Below, one piece after another: positions 43,658-50,950 of a stretch of DNA of 64,000 nucleotides. A model generated the notes under the pieces. The model searched no databases. It was not told where the DNA came from and was given only the letters and a program-made list of their open reading frames with translations. Within the stretch, counting starts at the first letter, position 1. Every line of letters starts with the position of its first letter. Origin of the DNA: Parasedimentitalea maritima (lineage in GTDB: Bacteria > Pseudomonadota > Alphaproteobacteria > Rhodobacterales > Rhodobacteraceae). Both the position numbers and the translations under genes were made by a program. The stretch spans positions 372,001 through 436,000 of the forward strand of contig NZ_VAUA01000002.1 of the NCBI RefSeq assembly GCF_005771405.1, written 5' to 3'.

Positions 43658-44869
43658 TCAAAGGCCCAACAGGCCCTTCGACAGCCGCAATCTTGCGGAT
43701 TTGCCGATATCCTTTGTTGTCAAAGCACCCTCTTCAGAAACAAGTTCGACAGGGACAAATACGTCACCACGCAGGCTCGCTGCTGTGGTTGCCTCACTGG
43801 CGATAACCTCGACAGGAATACTTCTCCCGTCATTGAGATCCATATGAACCTGGTCTCCGTTCATCGCCCGATTCAGCCCTTCTATGCTCATCAGAGTCTG
43901 TGCTCTGATTAATGAAGTATTAACATAAATTGTCAGAATTAAGTCCGTTTGAAGGACAGTTGTGCCATCTGAAATTCCTTTTGTAACAACCACTTCACAG
44001 TCACATGGCATCGTGAAGTTCAATACATTGCCAGTATTGGCGTTAACCGAATACAGCACCTCGCCCTTGGCGGCGTTAGGATTTAGGTAAGAAATTTGCC
44101 CGGCGGCTGTAGCGCGCATTTTTTGACCGGCTCGCTCCACAAACACCGGGTGCATTTCGTAACTCGTTGAGTAGCGTTGAAGCAGCACGCTGGCTGCTAC
44201 AACGATAAGCAAAACCGACAGCGCAGCCACACCAAGTGAGCGCACCCGGTTCATGAGTGAATGCCCCCTCGCCTCACCTTTTGGCTTTTTTGGTGCGGTC
44301 GGGCCAGTATAGCTGATCATACCGTCGACGGATACAAAATCCCCGCCAATATGGCTGTTCACTATATAGCGTAGCTGTGGCAGGTGCCCGCCGGTGGGAT
44401 CTGTAAACTGAAAGACTGATTTGCCCTGAACGTCTTCACTAATCACCATAACTTCGGGATGCAGCGAGAGTACAAAGCTCTCAAATGCAAAGTTGATAAT
44501 TGCGATATGCCGCGTGCCATTCCCGAGCATCCCCCCTTCCGTCGCCTGTGCATGGATCTGCATAAGCGAGATACTGTCACCGGTATATCGTTGCCCGGCG
44601 ACCGTCACCGAATACGGAATTTTCAACAGTGGATGCTCATCATCGTAGCCAAAATCTACCGGTAAGGGCTGGCTCTGTGTTGTGCCTGACAGAGACTGAG
44701 GTTGGCGATGAACTGGCTGGGGCGCAGGTTCCGGGGGACTGGCTTCGCCCGGGTTATAGTTCTTACTCATACTGGCAGTCCGCTGGACAAGAGGACGTCG
44801 GGCTTCGGCCCGTGGTTCAGGTGTTTCAAGCTTGTCAGAGGGTGTTAGTCGAAAAAGGTTGTTGTCCAT
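43658..44869 (-). CDS. alg44: Alg44-like polymerase partner with degenerate PilZ domain
   Basis: 403 residues. A proline-rich N-terminal tail (about 1-70) precedes a PilZ-like domain (about 75-175), one membrane helix (SLGVAALSVLLIVVAASVLL, near 212-232) and a periplasmic HlyD-like part with the PCDC cysteine motif that Alg44 also has. In Pseudomonas Alg44 binds c-di-GMP through RxxxR and DxSxxG to switch on Alg8. The corresponding places read EHPLLKIPY and GDSISLMQI, so the nucleotide-binding residues are mostly gone. It probably still pairs with the Alg8-like polymerase but may not need c-di-GMP. Confidence 0.78.
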   Translation of the reverse strand: MDNNLFRLTPSDKLETPEPRAEARRPLVQRTASMSKNYNPGEASPPEPAPQPVHRQPQSLSGTTQSQPLPVDFGYDDEHPLLKIPYSVTVAGQRYTGDSISLMQIHAQATEGGMLGNGTRHIAIINFAFESFVLSLHPEVMVISEDVQGKSVFQFTDPTGGHLPQLRYIVNSHIGGDFVSVDGMISYTGPTAPKKPKGEARGHSLMNRVRSLGVAALSVLLIVVAASVLLQRYSTSYEMHPVFVERAGQKMRATAAGQISYLNPNAAKGEVLYSVNANTGNVLNFTMPCDCEVVVTKGISDGTTVLQTDLILTIYVNTSLIRAQTLMSIEGLNRAMNGDQVHMDLNDGRSIPVEVIASEATTAASLRGDVFVPVELVSEEGALTTKDIGKSARLRLSKGLLGL

Positions 44870-44890
44870 GAGGGTACCTCGTCGTGCCTA

Positions 44891-46369
44891 TTAGAAAGTG
44901 TTCAGAAACATTACGGCGATGGTCAGCCATGACAGGGCAAGCGCGTGGTGAGCAAAGGATTCCCAAGCTTTGACACGGTCCTGCAGGGCCATAGCCTTGC
45001 CCGAACCGCCGCTGCCTTGCCGCGTCCATTTCTGTTTATCCAGTCGAAAGAGAACAAAAGTTTTGATGATGGCCCCAGCAACCTGCCCAAAATACAAGAT
45101 CGGCGGATGAGTGACGGGGAACCATTCTTTGTTAAACAGGGCGATAAAGATACAAAACATATAGCGGGTCGCCATAACCCAAGCGATGTAGAGTGGGATC
45201 ACCGAAAGTGAAACTGTTGCCGCTGCGACAATAACTGAAATCGGGCCAACAAGTGTGGTCCACATCGAAACCCGCTGATCAAGGATCGACCACCAGGTAA
45301 AAAATCCGATTTTGCGCGGATCTTCGCGTAGTGCCCGACCATTGGTGCGCATCATATTGCCAAACCATCGGATCATCAGCGTTTTGGCACTGTCATAAAA
45401 CGTGTCACGCGGTTGGTCTTCCGCAGATTGTGACTGAATATCGGGCATATAGGCCATCTGATAGCCATTACGAAGCAGCCAATACCAAGTGGATTTGTCA
45501 TCACCGGTTAGGAAATTCACCCGACCAAGGCGCCAATGGTCAAGAAAGTCAAAACCAACACCTTTGATAAAGCCTGGATCTGTCGCGAGGGAAGCGCGAA
45601 ACACTGACATACGCCCCGTCAGCGTCAGCACTCGGTTGCCTAATCCCATTGAACACATCATCACCTGACGCTGGTTGAAGCGCAGTGTGAACCAGTCTTT
45701 GAACAGGTTCTGTTTGTCGATGATTGCAGCCTCATCGGTGGTCAGCGCCCCCATGCGCGGATCCGAAAAGAAGGGAGCCGCTTGGGCCCAGATATCAACC
45801 GGAACCACGGTATCCCCATCGACAAACACCATGATGTCATCTTTGGTCGGGGCCTTATCGGCCAAAATGCGCAAAGCCTTTTCCATGGCGTCACGTTTGC
45901 CGCTGGATTTGATTCTATCGATAACCAGTTCGACGTTGCTCATATCAAACTTCGAAGACGCATAAAGCTGCTGGATCAGACGCTCATCTTTACCATCCAC
46001 AACTGAGGCGACAATCGTCGCGCCATCGCGAGCTTTTGACGCTGCCTCAAACAAACGACGATAGACCATGATCGTCACTTCGTTATCGACCATATAGCTG
46101 GTCAGCATAAAGTAGCAGTGCGATTTAACGTTACTGGCCCAAAAGCGCCTGTGGTGACGCCGCTTCCAGATTGGATAGGCGATGCGGCGAAAAAAAACGG
46201 CCCGACCAAAATTGGTCACCGCCCAAGTATAGCGCCAAGTCCCCAAAAATCCGACGATGAACACCGCATTAGATGCGTGATGCAACTCCCCCAGGAAACC
46301 CTGGGGGACCACGGTCACCAACAGATAGATGACCGCAAAATACGCCGTATGAGTAAGGACCATTGTCAT
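44891..46369 (-). CDS. alg8: Alg8-like processive glycosyltransferase (GT2, polymannuronate synthase type)
   Basis: 492 residues: N-terminal helices, a cytoplasmic GT2 domain (about 80-330) and C-terminal helices. Motifs: FVDGDTVVP (metal-binding DxD), LTGDDKSTWYWLLRNGYQM (acceptor GDD; Pseudomonas LTGDDKSSWFWLLKNGYEM), RWFGNMMRTNGRALREDPRK, WWSILDQRVSMWT and FFRLDKQKWTRQ-like FRLDKQKWTRQ. The match to Alg8 extends over the whole length, which separates it from cellulose and hyaluronan synthases. It should polymerise GDP-mannuronate and extrude the chain to the periplasm. The active-site motifs are intact, unlike in the downstream tailoring proteins. Seven nt after algD. Confidence 0.9.
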   Translation of the reverse strand: MTMVLTHTAYFAVIYLLVTVVPQGFLGELHHASNAVFIVGFLGTWRYTWAVTNFGRAVFFRRIAYPIWKRRHHRRFWASNVKSHCYFMLTSYMVDNEVTIMVYRRLFEAASKARDGATIVASVVDGKDERLIQQLYASSKFDMSNVELVIDRIKSSGKRDAMEKALRILADKAPTKDDIMVFVDGDTVVPVDIWAQAAPFFSDPRMGALTTDEAAIIDKQNLFKDWFTLRFNQRQVMMCSMGLGNRVLTLTGRMSVFRASLATDPGFIKGVGFDFLDHWRLGRVNFLTGDDKSTWYWLLRNGYQMAYMPDIQSQSAEDQPRDTFYDSAKTLMIRWFGNMMRTNGRALREDPRKIGFFTWWSILDQRVSMWTTLVGPISVIVAAATVSLSVIPLYIAWVMATRYMFCIFIALFNKEWFPVTHPPILYFGQVAGAIIKTFVLFRLDKQKWTRQGSGGSGKAMALQDRVKAWESFAHHALALSWLTIAVMFLNTF

Positions 46370-46376
46370 TGCAGTT

Positions 46377-47696
46377 TTACCAGCAAATGCCTTCGTAGTT
46401 CTCGTCTGACACCATATCGCGATGCAATCGGGTCAGGTCGACAACCGTCTGGGTTTTGGCCGCTTCTTTTAGCTTTTCAACGGTCTCGTTGTAGTAGTTC
46501 CCCACCAAAACCGCACCGGCATCATTGATTAGCTCATCAAGATCGCCGACCAGTCGGTTTTCAAGATTTGGGACGCTTTCATTGCCGCGCCCCGCACCAG
46601 GGGTACCGCTGTCATAGGCTTCTTTGACAAAGGGGTCGTATATATTGACCTCAATACCTTTGTTGATCAGGCGTGCCGCAAGGCTAACCAGAGGGCTTTC
46701 GCGCAGATCATCAGTACCTGGTTTAAAGCTGATACCGACAAAGCCAACTTTCTGGGCACCGCTCTTTTCAACCATGGCTTCTGCCTTGGCAATCTGAGCT
46801 TCGTTGGCCTCTAAGACTGCATTCAACAGATGCGCTGGCGTATCGTTCTGGCTGGCGAGGTGGCGCAACGCACGCACATCTTTCGGCAAGCAAGAACCAC
46901 CAAAGGCAAAGCCCGGGCGCATGAAATAGGGCGACATCGCCGCCTTTTTGTCACTGCACAGAATTTCCATGACGCTTTGACCGTCAATCCCGCAGGACTT
47001 GGCAATGTTACCGATTTCGTTGGCAAAGGTCACCTTCACCGCGCGCCACGTATTGGAAGTGTATTTCACCATTTCAGCGGTGCGAATATCAACTTTGTTG
47101 ACCGCACAGGGCATGTCTTTGTTCAGATCCGCCAGGATCTGGCCAGTCGGTTCATCCATAAAGCCAAAGACCACCAGGCCGGGGTCATAGCTGTCGGCAA
47201 TGGCAGTGCTTTCACGCAGGAATTCCGGGTAATAGCCGACTCCGAATCCCACTCCAGCCTTTTTGCCAGATGTCTGTTCCAAAACCGGAATACAGGCGCT
47301 TTCAGTGCTGCCCGGGACAATGGTCGAGCGGATAACGACCGAATGGTAGACATCTTTTTCACGTAGTGCTTTGCCAATGTCTTCGCAGACACTGGTTACG
47401 TACGATAGTCCTACAGATCCGTCAGCTGCTGAAGGTGTTCCTACACAGACAAAGGACATCTCCGTCTCGTGAACTGCTCTGCCAAAATCACTGGTTGCGC
47501 GCAACTTGCCTTTGGACACCATATCTCGGACAAGATCATCGATCCCTTCCTCAACAATGGGGGACATGCCCGCGTTGATTGCATCAATTTTACCCTGGTC
47601 TACATCAACTGCAATGACTTCATGACCATCCTGCGCAAGACACGCAGCGGACACGACGCCAACATAGCCAATGCCAAAGACACTGATCTTTGCCAT
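46377..47696 (-). CDS. algD: GDP-mannose 6-dehydrogenase (AlgD-like)
   Basis: 439 residues of the UDP-glucose/GDP-mannose dehydrogenase family: N-terminal NAD site SVFGIGYVGVVSAACLAQDG (about 5-24), a helical middle with FANEIGNIAKSCGIDG, the catalytic cysteine in FGGSCLPKDVRALRHLA, and a C-terminal nucleotide-binding part (VGFVGISFKPGTDDLRESP). The sequence around the cysteine and the adjacent GDP-mannose pyrophosphorylase point to GDP-mannose rather than UDP-glucose. It oxidises GDP-mannose to GDP-mannuronate, the committed step. First gene of the nine-gene operon, as algD is in Pseudomonas. A CtrA box lies about 100 nt upstream. Confidence 0.88.
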   Translation of the reverse strand: MAKISVFGIGYVGVVSAACLAQDGHEVIAVDVDQGKIDAINAGMSPIVEEGIDDLVRDMVSKGKLRATSDFGRAVHETEMSFVCVGTPSAADGSVGLSYVTSVCEDIGKALREKDVYHSVVIRSTIVPGSTESACIPVLEQTSGKKAGVGFGVGYYPEFLRESTAIADSYDPGLVVFGFMDEPTGQILADLNKDMPCAVNKVDIRTAEMVKYTSNTWRAVKVTFANEIGNIAKSCGIDGQSVMEILCSDKKAAMSPYFMRPGFAFGGSCLPKDVRALRHLASQNDTPAHLLNAVLEANEAQIAKAEAMVEKSGAQKVGFVGISFKPGTDDLRESPLVSLAARLINKGIEVNIYDPFVKEAYDSGTPGAGRGNESVPNLENRLVGDLDELINDAGAVLVGNYYNETVEKLKEAAKTQTVVDLTRLHRDMVSDENYEGICW

Positions 47697-47795
47697 ATCG
47701 TTCTGCCTCTCAATATCGGCGCCATCTGATGCAGCGCTCGACTCGCAATGTATGGAGGAGAATCGAATTCAGACAAGCAAGCGGGTTTTCTGGCA

Positions 47796-47811
47796 TTAAC
47801 TTTTTGTTAAC
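47796..47811. promoter_or_regulatory. CtrA box TTAA-N7-TTAA in the algD upstream region
   Basis: TTAAC TTTTT GTTAAC is an exact TTAA-N7-TTAA match to the CtrA binding consensus of alphaproteobacteria. A further GTTAAC lies at 47830-47835. The box sits about 100 nt before algD and about 180 nt before the divergent polysaccharide lyase gene. The surrounding 296-nt gap is AT-rich and would hold both promoters. Confidence 0.6.
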
Positions 47812-47992
47812 TGTGCCCCGTTCGCTACAGTTAACGCCTTATTTCAAGCACGTTTCATAACTGATCATTACCCGACGAAAACTAATTTTTAACGTTATAT
47901 TACAATATGTTAGATCATTTTGTTGCACCTCCCATTTTTGACCACTATAGAATGTCATCTAGACTTAGGATCAACGAAGAATGAGATGACCA

Positions 47993-48922
47993 ATGCAGGG
48001 AATGGCCCGGAATGCACTTTTTCTCAGCGTTTTCTTAACCGGCTGCACCGGTGCGATTCCCAATTCGACCAGCGGAAGCAACGAAGTGTTTACGCCTGGA
48101 AACGGCTATGAAAGGTTTTACAGTTCAGCCGACCACAACTTCCGATACGCCTTTGCTGAGCACCAGGCACCCACCCGCCGAGGCATCCGCAGCGAGCGGT
48201 TCGAACTGCGTGACGGTGATTGTGGTGGCAGTGACTGCGGCAATCCCCGCTACCGCACCGAAATTCAGATGCCGACCAAGTCTAACCCTGCCAACGTCGG
48301 TAAAGATATCTGGTATGGCTGGAGCTTTTTAAACTCCGGCGTACCCAGTTTTACACGCGAAGACTCATTGCGACTTGTCTTTGGTCAATGGGGCATGCCT
48401 AGTGGGGCAACACCTGCGATCCGGCTAATCCAATTGGGCATGGACGAAGGCAATTGGGCGGCCTGCCAAAACACCACCTGTGCCGGGTCAGCAATAAAAC
48501 ACGGCGACATTGTCGTGCAGCTCGCGGACATGAACCGTGCCTTTAGCTGGGGCAAAGACAAGAATGAAGGCTATGTATGCCGGTTGTTTGAGATGCAGGA
48601 TCAGCAGAACCGTTGGGTCGATCTGGTCATGAATACAAATTTTTCAGACAATGAAGACGGCTACCTGCGGATTTGGGTAAACGGCGAGCTACGGTGTAAT
48701 TATAGCGGCGCAATTGTCTCTCCCGACAGCTTGCTCAAGGGGCACAAACCAGGCCATCGCCGTGGCATTTTTTCCAGCTACACAGAACGGTGGACAAAAA
48801 CACATGGCGCAAAACCCAAGCCAACTCTGGTCGTGTATTATGACGAATTCGCAGTTGGGTCATCGCGCAGCCAGGTCGACCCAGCGTTGCGCGAGCAATC
48901 TAATAGGCCGGCAATCGACTAG
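47993..48922 (+). CDS. Lipoprotein polysaccharide lyase (PL14099-type, glucuronan/alginate lyase-like)
   Basis: 309 residues. The N-terminus SVFLTGC forms a lipobox (LTGC, Cys18), so the protein is a lipoprotein. The body has the jelly-roll pattern of the Polysacc_lyase family that includes glucuronan and alginate lyases (PL13/14/20 type): SERFELRDGDCG, YRTEIQM, KDIWYGWSFLNSG, LRLVFGQWG, RWVDLVMNTNFS and GYLRIWVNGEL near the C-terminus. It would cleave uronate polymers at the membrane surface. Divergent from algD with a shared regulatory gap, it may replace the inactive-looking AlgL in clearing or trimming the polymer (inference). Exact substrate is unknown. Confidence 0.75.
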   Translation: MQGMARNALFLSVFLTGCTGAIPNSTSGSNEVFTPGNGYERFYSSADHNFRYAFAEHQAPTRRGIRSERFELRDGDCGGSDCGNPRYRTEIQMPTKSNPANVGKDIWYGWSFLNSGVPSFTREDSLRLVFGQWGMPSGATPAIRLIQLGMDEGNWAACQNTTCAGSAIKHGDIVVQLADMNRAFSWGKDKNEGYVCRLFEMQDQQNRWVDLVMNTNFSDNEDGYLRIWVNGELRCNYSGAIVSPDSLLKGHKPGHRRGIFSSYTERWTKTHGAKPKPTLVVYYDEFAVGSSRSQVDPALREQSNRPAID

Positions 48923-48946
48923 CATCTTCCTTAAGGAATGCGCAGC

Positions 48947-48976
48947 AAAAAGGCCCGTATCACTACGAGCCCTTTT
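48947..48976. terminator. Imperfect bidirectional terminator
   Basis: AAAAGGCCCGTA and TACGAGCCCTTTT form a hairpin with a one-base bulge and one mismatch around a TCAC loop. It lies 24 nt after the lyase stop and 27 nt beyond the stop of the small minus-strand gene, with A- and T-runs on both sides, so it can end both transcripts. Confidence 0.65.
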
Positions 48977-49003
48977 GAATTTCAATCCAAAACTAAGCTT
49001 CCG

Positions 49004-49192
49004 TCAAAGATTGGCAATCGTGACGGCAGTACCATCCGCGTAGCATAGCACAAGATCATTGCCTTCTCTGTATGCATGCACATTGCTGGTAAAGCGCTTG
49101 CCATCCTTTGGGATGATTTTCATCACAGTATTATCGACCATATCAATGGTTTTATGACCAGATTTGGCAATCGTATGGGTCTTCGTACACAT
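49004..49192 (-). CDS. 62-residue orphan resembling the N-terminal prefix of BapA-like adhesins
   Basis: From the ATG at 49192, with AGGAG nine nt upstream, the product is MCTKTHTIAKSGHKTIDMVD followed by NTVMKIIPKDGKRF and ends REGNDLVLCYADGTAVTIANL. The end matches the pattern of the short beta domain at the start of many Bap/RTX adhesins (xxGxDLVLxxxDGxxxxIxxF). Here the protein stops right after it and no larger frame follows, so it is either a truncated adhesin start or a small stand-alone protein of that fold. Similarity is by eye only. Confidence 0.5.
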   Translation of the reverse strand: MCTKTHTIAKSGHKTIDMVDNTVMKIIPKDGKRFTSNVHAYREGNDLVLCYADGTAVTIANL

Positions 49193-49687
49193 AGGGGCAG
49201 CTCCTAAGTCAGTGCGATTAGAGGCGGCACGATACACATAGTCAGCGGGATCGTTTCCAGTAACTGTGCAGCCAGCTTTCGGGAAAAATCTTCATCAGGA
49301 CCGGGAGGTCCAGCGCTGCAAGGCCCATCGTGGCAGGAAAACACCTTCATTCGCTTCGGTTCATTTGTGCCCGTAAAATCGTGTTCGGGCAATCCAATTT
49401 AAGGTAAAATTGCGGCGAAATGGGGCAAAGAGGCCTTATTTCGCCAATTGAGGGCGCGGTTTCGACAATAGAAGCCCTGAAACGAATGGGCTGATTTCAT
49501 CGATTGGAAACAGAATACCTAGCATGTCAGAACTGTTTCGTGGTGATCGTTGCAATTAGTGCGCATGTAATCTTTCAGGCGCGAATCAACTTCGACAAGA
49601 CAGCATAGTACTCCCTCACCCCGCCCCTGCCTGCGAGAATGGCGATGCGGCTAAGCTGAAATTCTCATGTGGAAATGTGTGCTCTGC
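49193..49687. other. Intergenic stretch without a recognised gene
   Basis: 495 nt between the small orphan and the end of the Wzy-like gene. A 62-codon minus-strand frame at 49204-49392 starts with TTG, has no ribosome binding site and overlaps the upstream region of the orphan, so it is not called. Nothing else of note was seen. Confidence 0.4.
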
Positions 49688-50950
49688 TCATTTCGTCAGT
49701 TCTTTGGCGTGTATTCCCAAGAGCAAGAGACTTGGCCAAAGCAGATAGACCTCGATCTCTATGTTCTCACCAAAGGACAGCAACACAAAGACCAGAATGA
49801 TCCCAAAGGGCAGTGTGCCACGGTTCGATTTTATGGTGTCTGTCACCGCCAACGCCAATTGCCACAGCAGTGGGATTAATAGGGCAAGAAACCCGGTGAT
49901 GCCTTTTACAAAGAGCAACCCATACCAGGTGTGGTGGCTGCCGATGGGCATGTATTCAACGATGTGAGACCCCGGCGCGACCCTGCCATGGCCAAACCAC
50001 ACCGCTTCGTTCTCCCAGCGTTCAGTTGCAATACGTTGCAGGGTGGCGCGCACGCGGGAGCTGTCGGCACGGGCAGATTTGAAGGCGCGGACACTAGACT
50101 GGGCCGAGGTGATCAGCCCGTCAGCGACCATCGAGGCCAGCACCAAACAACCGGCCAACCCCTGCCAGGCCCAGGATTGAGCAGACAGACGTAACAGACG
50201 TGGGATCGCCGGGCAGACGATCAACCCAACCAGTCCCATGCGCGATTTAGAGGCAAGGATCAGGAAAATACCAGCCGTCACACCGATGGCTTTCCAGCGC
50301 GTACATTTTTCTTCAAGCGCAAACAGCACCATCAACACCCCCAATAGGGCCGCAAAAGGCGACCATGGCGCGTAGAATTGCCAACGTGGTGTGCCGCTAG
50401 CGGGGTCCAGAGTATATAGGAACACGGTGAAATACTCGGGCCCCGGCCCTCCAACCACCTTGAGCGGCGACGTGAAAATCTTTTCAGGCAGGCCAATATA
50501 GGGCGCAACCAGCATCAGGGGCGCAAGAACAAGAACCCAGAGGCCAACAACACATTGACCCCGAACCAGAATTGCGCGCCGGATGGGCAAGACAGCTCCG
50601 GCCAGTGGGAACAGTGCCATCAACGCCCAGCCCTTGGCCCAGCCGATGGTCGAACGGATAATCGTTTTCGTGCCGAAATCAAAATTGATCAACCCAACCC
50701 AAAGGATGATCAGCATGGCGGCCATACCGATAATCCAGGCCCAGACAACGGCTGGTATGGGCGTGTGACACCGCAGATCCTCGCGCACCGCTGCCCCGAA
50801 ATAGACCACCAGCGCGGCCAATCCACCCAGCATCCAGCCCAGCACCGGACCAACAATATACAGAGCACCTACGGCATAGAACGGCCAGGTCCAGATCAAA
50901 GCTTTGTAGACGATGTTTTCAGCCGGGTTTTGGGGGGCAGTATCGCTCAT
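49688..50950 (-). CDS. O-antigen ligase/polymerase-type membrane protein (Wzy-like)
   Basis: 420 residues from the ATG at 50950, which overlaps the stop of the chain-length gene as ATGA; a longer reading to 51034 is rejected. About ten to eleven hydrophobic segments with a larger periplasmic loop late in the chain containing FGHGRVAPGSH and GSHHTWYGLLFVKG, the pattern of the Wzy_C/O-antigen ligase family. Such proteins join lipid-linked repeat units in the periplasm. With the flippase, export protein and chain-length regulator nearby it completes a Wzx/Wzy-type pathway. Sequence is weakly conserved in this family, so polymerase versus ligase is not settled. Confidence 0.78.
   Translation of the reverse strand: MSDTAPQNPAENIVYKALIWTWPFYAVGALYIVGPVLGWMLGGLAALVVYFGAAVREDLRCHTPIPAVVWAWIIGMAAMLIILWVGLINFDFGTKTIIRSTIGWAKGWALMALFPLAGAVLPIRRAILVRGQCVVGLWVLVLAPLMLVAPYIGLPEKIFTSPLKVVGGPGPEYFTVFLYTLDPASGTPRWQFYAPWSPFAALLGVLMVLFALEEKCTRWKAIGVTAGIFLILASKSRMGLVGLIVCPAIPRLLRLSAQSWAWQGLAGCLVLASMVADGLITSAQSSVRAFKSARADSSRVRATLQRIATERWENEAVWFGHGRVAPGSHIVEYMPIGSHHTWYGLLFVKGITGFLALLIPLLWQLALAVTDTIKSNRGTLPFGIILVFVLLSFGENIEIEVYLLWPSLLLLGIHAKELTK

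Noticed and set aside
46377-47696. UDP-glucose dehydrogenase for a hyaluronan- or glucuronan-like polymer.
   Set aside because: Adjacent GDP-mannose pyrophosphorylase and a full-length Alg8-type polymerase point to GDP-mannose; the alternative cannot be fully excluded without assay.
49204-49392. A 62-codon TTG-started minus-strand frame.
   Set aside because: It overlaps the upstream region of the 62-residue orphan, has no ribosome binding site and shows no conservation-like features.
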